64,000 nucleotides of DNA from assembly GCA_963921425.1 (NCBI GenBank), contig OY992833.1, positions 31,358,698 to 31,422,697 on the forward strand, written 5' to 3'. The translations under genes and the position numbers were made by a program. The notes under the pieces were generated by a model, which ran no database searches, was not told the origin of the DNA, and worked only from the letters and a program-made list of their open reading frames with translations. Shown piece after piece: positions 33,426 through 46,152 of this stretch. The stretch is from Dryas octopetala (Eukaryota; Streptophyta; Magnoliopsida; Rosales; Rosaceae). Within the stretch, counting starts at the first letter, position 1; the number at the start of each line of letters is the position of its first letter.

Positions 33426-36400
33426 ATGACAATGCCTTCGGGAAATGTGGTTTTATCGGACAAAATGCAGTATGCTAGTGGTGGTGGTGGTGGTGGTGGT
33501 GGTGGTGGGGCCGTTGGAGGCGGCGAGATCCACCAGCACCACCACCGTCAGTGGTTTCCGGACGAGCGCGATGGGTTCATCTCCTGGCTGCGCGGTGAAT
33601 TTGCTGCAGCGAATGCGATTATAGATTCCCTTTGCCACCACTTGCGTGCGGTAGGGGAACCGGCCGAGTACGACGTCGTTATCGGGTGTATTCAGCAGAG
33701 GAGGTGCAATTGGAACCCTGTGCTTCATATGCAGCAGTACTTTTCGGTGGCCGAGGTGATATATGCACTGCAACACGTTGCGTGGAGGAGACAGCAGAGG
33801 TACTATGATCCTGTAAAAATGGGGAACAAGGAGTTTAAGAGATCTGGTGTGGGGTATAATAAGCAGGGCCACCAGAGGGCTGAGGCTGTCAAGGAAGGGC
33901 ATAATTATAGTGTAGAGTCTCATACTTATGACTCGAATTCTTTGGGTGTTGTGGCTTCGGAGAAAGTCGACCAAGTTAAGCTTGCTGCCGAGCTTGGGAA
34001 GTTGGATGATAAGGGTTCAGCGCCTGCTGAAGAGAAGAAAGGTAACTTTTGGGTCTTGGATTGGTGATTTGGTGCTCACATAAATGTTTAGTAAATGCTG
34101 GTTTGATGTTAAATCAAATCAGAACATCAGGGCTCAACGAAAATTCTAATCTTAAATAATTATTAGGCAATGAAATTAATTAGGAAACTAAATTCTTTTG
34201 AAGAAGCATATCTTGATCAAGTTAGGAAGTTTCTTTAGTTGGTATTTGCGGAAAAGTTAAAAATTTCGTTTAGTAATTTCAAAATGCATAACTTGTGAAC
34301 TGATAAGGAAGGTTTTTCGCCACCTTAGAATGGCTCTTTTAAGACTAAAAAAGTTACCAGAATAATCCACCCGTCTCAATGAATTCTGCCTTCACAGGGG
34401 GCAAATGTGCTGTCTTACAAGTTGTAAAAAAAAAAGTAGCCCATCTCATGACATCTCAATTTGCCCTTGGGCTTTTCTGGAGATCAAAATTATGTTTGTT
34501 ACTTTTTCAGAAAGTGAAGCGTATTCTTCAAAATGCTAAGAGATGATTCAAATTGCAAATGAGTTTATTACTCTTTTCTTACACAATGATAAAATGCTAC
34601 TAATTGAAATAATAGATGAATCCTTTCCAATTCATTGATTTATAAAATCCAAAACCGAGGAGAACAACCTTCTATAAACAACAGTTTTTCTTACTCTCCT
34701 GTTGAAGCTTCTTAATACATAATCATATGTATATTTGTATGCATGTGTTTTGTATCAATTCAAATAATTCTCAGTTGTAGAAAGTAAGAAAAATGGCTTA
34801 TTTCAAAGTAATGCATTATTTTAAATACTTATTTATGGTTGCTGTGACAGATTCTCTTACAAAATCTCATGAAGATAGCAGCTTAAGGAGTTTAGGAAAT
34901 TCCCAAGGGACCATATCTGGCAATTCAGAATCTGAAGATGTGGTGGTAGATGATGGATGCACCTCAAGTTCTAAGGGTTATACACTTTGTCCTTTTTGTT
35001 CTTGCTTTTTTTGGCTTCTTCTTGGGTTGGGGGGATGGGGAGTTCTTCAGATGTGGGATAATGAGTGTTTTAGGAGGGGTTTTATACAAGGATGGGGGGT
35101 GGCTTTACTGGGTGGAATATCTGAAATCAATATATGTTCATCAACTGTCTATAATTGGTTTTCAAAATGAAGTTTTATTTTATTCTACGTTTGTAACTAT
35201 TGTATTTAAACATGGGATTCTGTGATTTCTTTTTTCCAGAGAATGAATCACATTCTATCCAAATTCAGAATGAGAAGCAGAACCTTTCCATGGTTCCAAA
35301 AACTTTTGTTGGCAACGAGATATTTGATGGAAAGACGGTAGCTACTCCATTTGATACAATCTTTTTCAATTTGAAGTTCATTCGGAATCAGTAGGTTTTT
35401 TTTTGAGGGGGAAGTTTATGGTTTTCTTTTGTTTAGGTTAATGTGGTTGATGGACTGCAATTGTATGAAGAGTTGCTCGGTGACACTGAAGTCTCAAAAC
35501 TTGTTTCTTTGGTAAATGATTTTAGGGCTGCAGGAAAAAGAGGACAATTTCAAGGCAAGTGTATGAATCTTTTTATTTTATTTTATATAAACAAAATGGT
35601 GTTTTGTATTTGATGCCAGTACTCAACATAAATTTGTGATGTGGGTTTCATGGAACTTATTAAGAGTCCAACACTATTTGAGCTGCTCTGGTCAACATCA
35701 ACATCATCATCATCCTTACCTTGTTCTAATTATACAAGATCAACAACATGAATTCTATTCTTCCATTCTTTTTTTCTGGGACATGTTATTTGCTCTCCAA
35801 CATAAGCTTCTTGCACTCCTCATGTGTGAGTCCATGAAGGAGTGTGAGAATCTTAATTTGGAGTGGCAAATAATACTCTTGGAAGAGTAATTCTTACTTT
35901 GGAAGCCTTCAATGCATGTGAGACAAGGTTTTCCTTGGAAATAATTATCAATAATATTTAAGCTCTTTTTGGTGAGAAGCAGGTCAGACATACGTGGTCT
36001 CAAAGAGGCCCATGAAGGGACATGGAAGAGAAATGATTCAATTGGGCATCCCTATTGCGGATGCTCCGCCCGAAGATGAAATTTCTGCAGGAACCTCCAA
36101 AGGCATGTTGCAAATTATAATGATCTTTGGATAGAAATTTGGACCTTTTATTTTATCTTTAATTTTTTTTTGACAGTGTAAGGAAAGTTAGGAAACTGTT
36201 ACTCACATTTTATTTAAATTCCGTATGTTGAATTTTCTTTTAAATGAAATCTGTAGATCGGAGGATAGAAGCTATCCCTTCCTTGCTTCAGGATGTTATT
36301 GATCGCTTAGCTGGGATGCAATTTATGACTGTGAAGCCAGACTCTTGTATCATTGATTTCTTTAATGAGGTTGTTAATAGTGAACTATTTTTCCAGGATT

Positions 36401-37960
36401 AAATTATATTTAAGAGAAGTTTTCCAGGATTATATGAATGCTCAGTTTGCTAAGAAATTGCAATTTTGTGATGATTATTTGTAGGGTGATCATTCACAGC
36501 CTCACATGTGGCCACCTTGGTTTGGAAGGCCTGTATGCATCCTGTTCCTGACAGAATGTGACATGACTTTTGGGAGAGTATTAGGTCAGGACCATCCTGG
36601 GGATTATAGAGGCTCCCTCAAGCTTTCTCTTACACCTGGGTACCCTTTCTGACCGCTCTCATTTGATTATATTTATTGTTTTCAGTAACTCTTTTATTCT
36701 TTGTTGGTTGCTATTTCTGATTCCTGGTAACTGTTATCATCTTTCTAGAATAAAGTATTATAGCCCCAATACTGTTCTGGTTTAAAAGTATTGTAATCGT
36801 GTTAAGGTTACTTTATGGAAGAAAAAGTTACACTTGATGACCTTGTAACCCTTGTAGCTTTTCCAGAAGTCAGGGGTTCACATCCATTATAAATTATTTC
36901 ATTAGTCATATTAACTAGAACACATTTTTCCTTGCTTTTGCGTGCTGCAAGATTAAGACCTCCATAATTCCAGATCACGACGTAGTTAAACCTGAAATCT
37001 TGCTGGGATTTCTCCTTATCTTATGTATGAGTGTGGTGGGTTTGCCTCCATTAAATTTGGAGGAAACATGTGCACTGGAAAATTACATGCCTGTAGACAG
37101 CTGACGTTATTGGTGCATGCAGATTTCTTGTAGACACATAACATTATCTACTCGTGCACGCTGCTTTTATTTGAGATTCAGTTTTAGTTTAGTTTTGTGT
37201 TACATAATGTGTTCCTCCATGATGCTGCAGATCCCTCCTTCTGATGCAAGGGAAATCTGCAGACTTTGCAAAACATGCTATTCCTTCCCTCCGCAAGCAC
37301 CGCATACTTGTTACTTTTACCAAGTCTCAACCAAGGAAGTCTACACCAAGTGATGGTCAACGTCTTCCTTCACCTGCTCCATCCCAGTCATCCTACTGGG
37401 GTCCGCCACCCAGTAGATCTCCAAATCACATCCGCCATCCTGGTCCCAAGCACTATGCAGCAGTTCCTACAACTGGCGTATTGCCTGCCCCACCAAGTCG
37501 TCCCCAACTTCCACCTCCAAACGGCATCCAGCCTATATTTGTTGCGGCCCCAGTAGGACCAGCCATGCCTTTTCCTGCTCCAGTTCCCATCCCACCTGGG
37601 TCGGCTGGATGGGCAGCAGCTCCTAGGCATCCTCCACCTCGCATCCCTTTTCCTGGCACTGGAGTTTTCCTTCCTCCCCCAGGTTCCGGTAATGCATCTG
37701 CTCCTCAACAGCTGCCTAGCGCTGTAACTGAAATGAGTCCTAGTATTGAGACTGCTACCCCAACCGATAAAGAAAGTGGGACTGGAAAATCCAACCATAG
37801 TACAAGTGCTTCTCCAAAAGGAAAATCGGATGGGAAATCTCCAAAGCAAGACTGCAATGGAAGTGTGGATGGAACTGGTAGTGGAAGAGCAGCAGTGAAG
37901 GAAGAACAACAACCAAACTCTGACAACATGACAGTGAGCAATCAGGCTGGAGCGGTTTAG
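33426..37960 (+). CDS. ALKBH10B: ALKBH10B-like RNA demethylase (2OG-Fe(II) oxygenase)
   Basis: Eight exons: 33426-34041, 34851-34976, 35240-35337, 35437-35554, 35983-36102, 36257-36369, 36485-36639 and 37231-37960, giving 691 residues. The N-terminal [15 protein letters not shown], a poly-Gly run, and [20 protein letters not shown] match the plant ALKBH10B type, which removes m6A from mRNA and affects flowering in Arabidopsis. The AlkB-like domain covers about residues 330-480, with H404 ([11 protein letters not shown]), a distal H464 (FAKHAIPS) and the 2OG-binding R473 (HRILVTF). The C-terminal ~200 residues are Pro- then Ser/Lys-rich and look disordered. The start at MTMPSG is chosen by similarity; an in-frame ATG at 33393 would add 11 residues. 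Introns 4 and 5 appear to use GC donors. Confidence 0.93.
33478..33510 (+). repeat. (GGT)n coding microsatellite
   Basis: A run of GGT codons encodes about ten glycines near the N-terminus of the ALKBH10B-like protein. Its length is likely to vary between individuals. Confidence 0.9.
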
Positions 37961-38762
37961 GAGAAGAGTGAGAAAGAGAGTATTCTTAAGAAGAAACGGG
38001 GTAGGCTGCAAAGTGCAATGAGTTGGAAGCAAGTGTAAAGAGCGGCAAGATTCAAGACCTAAAATTATACTAGCAAGAGGAACAGGCGGAAGAACTTTTT
38101 GGTTCTCTGAGAAATCATCCCTTGTCCTCTCTTCTTTTTCTTTTTTGTTGTCTTATTATATCAACTCTTACACTAGGTGGTGCAAAGCACATTCTTAATC
38201 ATCCTTGGCTCTTCTTTCTTGTTCGAAAATTTTGATGGGTTCATCCGTATCTGATTGGATTGCTTGAGATATGCAATCATGTCATGCAAATTTGCAGAGC
38301 AACAAATTTGTTTCCTGAGATTATACCATTTTATTCTGAATGCAATCCGCAAAGATGAATAGAGAAGGCTCTAAGTTAAACAAATTGGCTTCCGATGGTA
38401 AACCACTAGAATGATGGTACATAAGAAATTAAACTTTTTTAAAGTTTACTACATAATGTAATTTTATAATTTAAACAATTTATTGTGTATGTTTCTCTTG
38501 GAACATTAATCTTACAAAAAATTAACCGAATTGTAAGAATGATGAATTTTGGTTGAAGATAAAGTTGAGATAAAAGTTATTAGGCGGTACGTAGTTGGAC
38601 AAAAATAAAATTAGAATAATGTTCGTATTTTGGTGGTAAAAATGGAAATTAGCATAGCATCTGGTGTTCCCTTTTAAAGTCTCAAGATCAACTCACACCA
38701 CCTTGGCTAGTTGGCTACGTCTTCCAGACTTCACAACTTCCTTTCCTTCCGATCCCGCAGAA

Positions 38763-41514
38763 ATGGCATTAAACCCAGAAGAACAAAAACAAGAACAAGA
38801 AGATGAAAAAGAAGAAGCTACTCGGCGCCTCATCCTCCCCAAGTTCCTTTCTGTTGAAGAATGCAAGGAACTGGAATTCATCCACAAGAGCAATTGTACG
38901 GTTGGGTACAGACCCAATGTGTTGTCAACCACTCTTTCACATCTCATTGCCACCAAATCTGCCCACCTCATCATGCCCTTCGTCCCCATCAGAGGTACCC
39001 ACTACCCACTAACCCACCCGCCCTCTTTTTCATTTTCTTTCCAATTCTTTATGGTTTCTGAATAATGGGTATGTCACTCACTGACTCATAGAGAGGTTGA
39101 AGGAGAAGATAGAGGATGTCTTTAAGTGCCAGTATGAACTCGTTGTTGAATTCACCGGTTCGATGAGGTACTTACCTGTAACCTTTATCAACTTCATTAT
39201 ATGTTTCTCTGTTCGAATTCTTGTTGTTACTGTTTGTTCTTAATTAGGTGAAAAAGTAGATTGTGGGGATTCTTTTTGTTGTTGCTGTTGTTGCTGTTCA
39301 AATTCTTGTTGTACACCAAGAATTAGAAAAACTGTAAAGCTTTTGACCGAGTTGAGACCTCCACTTTTCAAAATCAAGGACCTGTTTTCATCCCATGTAT
39401 CACTTTTTCCTTGGTTAACACTACATCTTAAAAATTAGAGTCTCTATGGATGCTTTCTTTTTTATCTTTCCAATCCCTTTATCTCATAATGCTATTCGTC
39501 ATTCATCAGCTGGAATAGAGGATCGAGCATTGGATGGCATAGTGATGACAACCAGACCTATCTCAAACAGCGTCACTTTTCGGTGTGTATGCAACTTGTT
39601 CAAGACATTCCTATTACATGGGTGTACATGGGTGTGTATACAAATTATATGGCTGATGGTTTTCATAACTCTTTCATAATTCTGTTTGTAAAAGGCGGTC
39701 TGTTATTTAAACAATCACGGGAATGATTTCAAAGGTGGACTTTTTCACTTCCAGGATGGGTATCCAGAAACTATTGTTCCATCAGTTGGGGTAAGTGAAG
39801 CTATTAAAAGGAGGTTTTACAGTTTCTTCATATAGTGCATGCATTGGAGATTTGGAATTGAAAACTTGAGATTCCTTAAAGGTGCACGGTTAACTAATGT
39901 CTCAAAGGAATATATAGTGCTAAAACAACAATTTGATAGAGGTGTGTTGATTGCCTTATTGTTCACTCCTTTCAACATTCGGTGAAAATTCATCAAAATA
40001 TTGTATTTTACCAGGATGTTGTGATATACACTGCTGACACCCGCAACATTCATTCTGTTGATGAGGTACATTCAACTCTCTCTCTCTCTCTCTCTCTCTC
40101 CCCCCCCCCCCCCCCCCCTTCTCTGTTTCTTGTGGTTGTAGCCAATGAATTCTCCCATTATAAAGTGAACCATTTGAAATTCTTATTTTGATCGTACCTT
40201 GTTTTGTATATTTTACTGGTACAATTAAATCTCAACGTCTTCCATAATATTTGGTGAAAAAATTGGGGATGTTAGCCATTCTCTTTTGTCTTCCTTTTGG
40301 GTACATAGATGCAGACTTGCAGTCTGATATCACTGTAACTAATTTTCTAAAAAAGCCACCAGGTTCCATCTTTTGCATTGTTTTCTGATGCTGAAATATC
40401 ATTTGACAGATTACTGAAGGGGAAAGACTCATGCTGGCATTATGGTTCAGTCGTGATTCTGACAAAAATGAGGATGTTCAACTTTTAAAGCTTTCCAAAC
40501 ATCCATTACTTTATAATGATCCTGAGTTATGCCTACCTTTGCCAGCATCCAGTGATATGTACTGGTTTTCAGCTAACCAAGCTGCTTCTGATAATCAGTT
40601 GGGTTTTGATATATGCTGGGCAAGACTGCATGTTCTTGGATACGATCTAGTTTACTCTCAAGACAAGAGCAGCTGTTCGGATACCTCCAAGTTACTGATG
40701 GAACCACTGCGATTAGCAAGGGGAGATGACTTGTTTGACCATGAATTCAGTAACATCTTGCATGCACTTCAGGTATTTTAACCCATGCTCACTAACATTC
40801 TAGTTGATGTTAAGGAGAAGATGATGGAAATGATTTGAAATATTGCAAGTGAGCTGTTCACACCTTCTCGGATTTCATGTGACCAGACAGAAACTTAAAT
40901 AAGTCATTCAGTAAAACATTTTGAAACTACAACAATAGGGAATGCTTTAAATAAACTAAGAATGTTGAATCCTCTAGCAATGTGAGATGGTAGACGTTGT
41001 TCTAAGTAATATAGCTTGAGATTCCTCTATGGCTACATCTGCATTTACTACCATTTCAAAGGAGAAAAAAAATTAAGAAAAGATGCATGTCCACTGCTGG
41101 TTGCATACCGTGCAGTACTTCCTAAAGTTATTATTGGTTTAAAATTACAAATGTCTGTTAATAACCTGCTTTGCTCATTATGTGCAACAGGTAGTGCAAT
41201 TCTACTGTTGGAAAGCTTCTGATTTGAAATCTACCGAAGTAGAAACTGGCAAGGTGGTAACCTTATCACAATCACAGCGGGAGCAATTTCTTCGCCTCAA
41301 ATCTTTGGCTTTGAAGGATCTTCATCAAGTAGAGTCTGTATTTAGCTCAGCGACATTCGCTGGGAGTGCACAGCATCACTTCAATTGGGCCCAATTTGCA
41401 ATTGCAGTCACTATGTGGGAAGATTATACAAGCAAGTTACATAAACAAATGGTAAGGAGCCTTCCATCCTGGAGAAAACATCTCATTATTACTGTATCAG
41501 TCGATGAAGACTAA
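38763..41514 (+). CDS. PKHD-type hydroxylase (prolyl 4-hydroxylase-like 2OG-Fe(II) oxygenase)
   Basis: Exons: 38763-38994, 39092-39167, 39510-39582, 39695-39790, 40015-40065, 40410-40772 and 41191-41514, giving 404 residues. It resembles the plant 'uncharacterized PKHD-type hydroxylase' family. The P4Hc domain supplies the iron site H113-x-D115 (GWHSDDN) and H172 (RNIHSVDE), with R182 (GERLML) as probable 2OG ligand. The strand FKGGLFHFQDG and DVVIYTAD are typical. The N-terminus is acidic and has no signal peptide, so it differs from the ER-type collagen/extensin prolyl hydroxylases; the substrate is unknown. The C-terminal 200 residues are family-specific. A GT at 41451 after HKQM could be another donor, which would change the last ~20 residues. 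Confidence 0.88.
40075..40119. repeat. (TC)n plus poly-C tract in an intron
   Basis: A TC run followed by a run of about 18 C, in the intron after exon 5 of the PKHD-type gene. Confidence 0.9.
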
Positions 41515-41671
41515 TTTGTACATGAAAAATTAGAAATTCTGGTTCCAAGTTATTCAGTAATATTTTGGTCTAAAATAGATGATTTTGACAATGCCTTGTA
41601 CATGAGTAAAAACAACTTTTCCCTCGTATCTTTTTACAATATGTTTTATTTTCCATTAACTGTCAGTGGTT
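41515..41671. other. Short 3' junction between convergent genes
   Basis: Only 157 bp separate the stop of the PKHD-type gene (+) from the stop of the first phosphatase gene (-). Both 3' UTRs must lie here, so the mature transcripts probably overlap. Confidence 0.7.
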
Positions 41672-44614
41672 TCAAGCATATGTGAAAGTTCTATGGGTGG
41701 CTGAGTCAAGGTCTTTGGAGAGGCTCCAATTGTGCAAAACATTGCCAAAGACATCATAGAATGCTATATCAGCAGTGGTCTCAGTCATTTGCACTGACAT
41801 AAAACCTTGGCCGTCGTAATACAACTTCAATTCTTCTGGATTCCACGGCTTTACATCACCTCTCCATGCCTTGGAGCCACCTCCACTTGTAAAGAACTCA
41901 ATTTCACTGCATTCACAACCAACCCAAATCAAGTTTTGGCTTACAGAAATAACATGTTCACAAAGTATTTTGAGTACAAATGTACCTGTCAGCATCACTG
42001 ATGTGCTCCAAGCAATGGTCATGTCCGTTAACATAAAAGTCGATACTGTTCGCCTGAGGAAAAGAAAAGTGGAAACCAACACTGTAATTAGTTAGTATAG
42101 TAACACCTAATTAGTATGCAAAATTGAAACCATTAGTAACATTTACGTTACCTTAAGGATTGGGAGAAGTTGAGTTTCAAGCTCCTGGGTGTTCCCATGA
42201 TGTCCTGCACTTTTAATTGTATGGTGACCGACCACAACTTTCCATTTTGCTGTGGACTCTTTTAGTGCTGAATCCACATCCTATATATTGGGAATTGGTA
42301 TGCCCCAATGTTAAAAAAAAAAAAAAATGAAGCTGTTAATTCCCTCTTTTGATTTGCGGAGAGAGAAATCAAACTTGGGTACAAAGTGGGCACTTTCACG
42401 ACTTTTCCAACTAAGACACCCAACAATCACAATTGTTAATTCCCTTTAAGCAGCAGTCCATATTAAAATGTTAAGACTAAGAATACTTAATATTGAGTTT
42501 TACTACCTTCAAGAGATTTGAAAGGTAATCCTGGCGAGGAAGGACACCTCTCCAATCATAGGTATGCTCCTTTGGATTTGTAAAGTAACCATCTACAAAT
42601 GGGGTTGTGTCCACAAAGAAAAATTCTACGATTTCTGCATGCCAACAAAAAAAAATGTTATCTATGATTTTTGTTTCATTAATGAGTTAATGTGACATCA
42701 TATTAATATATAGTGCTACCTTACCTGCAGATAGAATGAAGGATCTTAAGCAAAGCCATCTACTATCAATTTGTGTGAGGGCGGGACTCAGTTGTGCTAA
42801 AACATTACCCCGATAGTCATGGTTGCCCAACACTGCAACAAATTAGTCATGTAGTTAAACATTACAATTATTTTCAATTGAACATTAATTAATTAGGTGA
42901 TTTGAGAAAAATATGTAGTTTAATTACCATTGTACCATTGCTTCTGTAAGCTTGGGGCAGTGTAGATATTGGAAAATGATTCATTAAATGCTGGATCGTC
43001 GACGCCTGTCAAGCCATCATCATAGAAGTTATCACCAGTGGAGATGACAAAGTCTATGTCTGATTTCTCTCCAATTACACCCATCTACAGTTCGCAATTG
43101 TAAGTTCAAAATTAAGTCATAGTACTTAAGCACTAATCAATAAAAGTTGATCATAAAAGTTCAAAAGAAAGCCAAGTATACCATCTGTATATATCTAATT
43201 AGTCAAAACAACTAGTCTTGGTTTTTAGGTAAGTCAAAACAACTAGTCTTATTTCTTCTAAAAAGCGTAGGTAACAGATAAGGATCGTAGTGATTAATGT
43301 TGGGGACGGTTTTGTACGCCAATTGCCAAACCAAATAGTACCGTAGTACAGATAAAGACCCATTTGGAATATTCATGGAATATATGATTTTTGGCCTGAG
43401 AATAATAGAATATGCATGGAAATATACCCTCCCAATTATTAAAGAACCCAATTTATATGTTAATTACTATGGAAATGAATTCTTGATTCAATTCTGACGT
43501 CCAATATAATGAATGAGTGAGTTAAAGCTCTGGTAGGCTTAAATATGTAAATTAATATTTATAGCAACCATCACAATCCTAGCCATAACATCGAAGAAAA
43601 AAGGTCACATAACTTAAATATTAATTAGTTGCTCCAAGTCGAAGTATAGGTAGGTATAGCTAGGGACGTGATATATACCACAGCACTAATTATTATTTAA
43701 AGAGAAATTAATTTAATGGTTCTTGAGATTAGAAAGCCAAGTCGAATTCCCACAAGCTTTGTCTCACATTGATATGTACCGGCCCAAGCCAACTAGATAA
43801 CGTGGTGATTACTGATTTATGAGGGCGTGTAGCGTGTTGTCATTTACAAACAAACAAAAACAAAAACATCGCAAACCATTCATAAATGGAAGAAGAATAG
43901 ATGCGTGAGCTAGATTAATGTAACCTCCAAAATGAAAGAACTTGCGTACGTGTACGTACGCCAATGTGTGCTAGACTTTTCATTTATTTTTATTCTTTTT
44001 TCCAATCAACAATATATATCTATATTTATATGGGTACCAGTCATACATAAGAAAAGAAAACAAATCAGACATAAATGGATTTGTGACGTGGATTTTATCA
44101 AAGATATTGGTGAAGGTTTTTCATTAAGAAAAGTGAGCAGTAATGCAATAGATCGATGGTAACCAAATTAAAGATTATTCCAATTAATCCATGAATTGAA
44201 ATGTTATCGATCAGCAGGTATGAATGTAAGTATGATATCGATCGATGGATGATCATGCATGTCAGATGTACACGTACATGATGATATGATCGATCAACAA
44301 ACATGCAAACGTATAGACACAGATAAAATTGATGGAGCTAATGATTTAATTAGATGACGACGATGATGATGATGATGATGATATGAGAGTGAGAGAGTAG
44401 AAACCTGGAGAGCAACTTGAGATTGGTTGTAGAGTCCCCGTCTTCCCCAATCTCCAACAACCAGAAAGCTAAGAGACCCATCTTTCGGTGGCTGTTTAAA
44501 GCGTTGAAGCTCTGCTACACAATTACCAACCAAACAAAGCGATAGGCAAGCCATGAAGACGTGAAAGGAGAAGAACATGGTTTTACAGTTGGAATTAGAC
44601 AAAGAAGAAGCCAT
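41672..44614 (-). CDS. Purple acid phosphatase, low-molecular-weight type, copy 1
   Basis: Seven exons (minus strand): 44614-44405, 43084-42928, 42832-42725, 42634-42507, 42280-42152, 42053-41986 and 41906-41672, giving 344 residues. It is a secreted metallophosphoesterase of the PAP3/PAP8/PAP17 type that frees phosphate from organic esters. An N-terminal signal peptide precedes the five metal motifs: VVGDWG (D55), STGDNFY (D88, Y91), LGNHD (N126), VVGHH (H220) and NGHDH (H255, H257). The tyrosine gives the purple charge-transfer colour. An upstream in-frame ATG at 44722 is rejected because it precedes the TATA box. Intron 1 is 1.3 kb and contains a (GAT)n run; the other introns are short. 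Confidence 0.95.
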
Positions 44615-44694
44615 ATATGAGTTTTTGAGAAAGTAGTTTAGCAGAAAATGAGACAAGTATCGACTTTGATGAACAGCGCTGTTAGTGGTGAAAG

Positions 44695-44704
44695 GATATA
44701 TAGC
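44695..44704 (-). promoter_or_regulatory. TATA box of phosphatase copy 1
   Basis: CTATATATCC on the minus strand, about 85 bp upstream of the ATG at 44614. It places the transcription start near 44665 and so decides against the in-frame ATG at 44722. Confidence 0.6.
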
Positions 44705-45267
44705 TCCCAATAATATTACCACAATTATAAGTAAACCCTCATTTATTCTTGTAAAAATAAAATCTCATCATCAGATCTTCTGGGATCTAATTTGCATGAA
44801 CCTCATTAATTTGAGTACGTGGCCCTTGCCTTTTCTTTTCAAAGCTCGTAATTTTAAAAAATTTGAGAAAATTTACAAATCTCTTTTTGGAAGAAAATAA
44901 AGAGAGGTATAAAATTTACACCTTTCTTATCAAAAAGAACAAAGCTAGGTTTGAAAAGTTTGATTGTACTTAATTTCTGAAAACAGGAAAAAAAGTGACG
45001 AACATAAATAATAATAATAATAATAATAATAAAATATAAAAAGTTAGAAGGATATATGAACAGCTTAATTCCTGGTGTCTTTATAGTTTATACACCACTA
45101 AACATGAAACCTTCCTTTTCCTGTTTCCATGGTACATGATAACAAAAAGTAAATTATGGTAAACCCTTCCCTTCAACTGCGCATAAATTCTTTCACTTTC
45201 CAATTATCGAAGTTAATGTTTAGAATTAAATAGCTTGGAATTTGGAAAATAAAAAGAGAGAAATTTA

Positions 45268-45583
45268 GGGCCTCTTTGGTATTCTATTCAAAAAATTTTT
45301 TTTTTTTTTCAAAATAAAAAAAAATATGTTTTAGTCAAAAAAACATGTTTGGTAGACCATTTTAAAAAACATGCCTCTTTTTAAAAACGATAAAATATCT
45401 TTTTTTTTTTTTACACTTCCTTCTCCTTAGTTGTCATCATTAATTTTTAAAATTTAAAAATTACTTTCAAATTTCATACCAAATAAGTTTTCAATTTTTA
45501 AAAATTAATTTTGAAAACTCACATTTAAAAAAAATATCTTAATTTTTGGAAAAAAAAATTTTGAGTAGGATACAAACGGGCCC
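45268..45583. mobile_element. Tourist-like (PIF/Harbinger) MITE
   Basis: A 316-bp element with inverted ends GGGCCTCTTTGGTATTCTAT and, as reverse complement, GGGCCCGTTTGTATCCTACT. It is flanked on both sides by TTA (45265-45267 and 45584-45586), the usual PIF/Harbinger 3-bp target. The interior is AT-rich and non-coding. It lies about 600 bp upstream of phosphatase copy 1. Confidence 0.8.
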
Positions 45584-45751
45584 TTAAATTTCTTCAACCG
45601 TGCTTCTTTGAAGTCGATCTCATAATTTAAGCCCATAATGAATGATGGCCAATTTCTTAATTAGGTCATATTTATATTGTTTTCCTTTTTACTTTTTTTT
45701 TTTTTTGTTGTTTTGGTTATTTCCTCATGTTTGAATCACATTTATGATTCA

Positions 45752-46152
45752 AAAAATATCTAAAACTAACTAGTTAGAAAGTTAATACAAAGCTAACCAC
45801 CTTATTGGGCCCACTACACAATATAATCTCAAAATCCGAACCATTTATTTTTAGGCCCTACTTCAAAGATCATTCTTGAAAAAATCTCCAAAATCAGAAG
45901 TCATTTAGCCATTTGATTATAATAACAACTATTTCTATGCTTTTATCGAAAATACTGATCGTATATTTATTTGATCTCAATTAGATGACTACATGATTTT
46001 TGATTTAGTTGATTTTTTGCAATGATGATCTTTGAAGTAGGGCCTAAATAATTGATGGTTCGGATTATGAAATTAGTGATGTGGTGGGCCTAAAAGCATG
46101 GTTAGTTTCGTATTAACTTACTAACTAGTTAGCTTTAGAGCACTCCTCGATC
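45752..46152. mobile_element. ~400-bp palindromic MITE, family member 3
   Basis: The arms share AACTAACTAGTTAG, GTTAATAC and the inner AGGCCCTACTTCAAAGATCA with its inverted partner. The flanks TTTATGATTCA at 45741-45751 and 46153-46163 are an exact 11-bp direct repeat and probably the target duplication. The core (AAAGAT-ATTCTTG, AAATCAGAA-TCATTT) is shared with the elements at 14827 and 26343. Confidence 0.72.

Noticed and set aside
33453..33974. 173-codon antisense frame opposite exon 1 of the ALKBH10B-like gene
   Set aside because: A shadow of the conserved sense exon; the poly-Thr end is just the complement of the Gly-coding GGT repeat.
37388..38032. Long antisense open frame (214 codons) opposite the last exon of the ALKBH10B-like gene
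   Set aside because: It mirrors a Pro-rich sense exon with biased codons; the product resembles no family and the sense frame has clear homology and splice structure.
44615..44722. N-terminal extension of phosphatase copy 1 from the ATG at 44722
   Set aside because: It lies upstream of the TATA box at 44695-44704, and the shorter form starts just before a good signal peptide.
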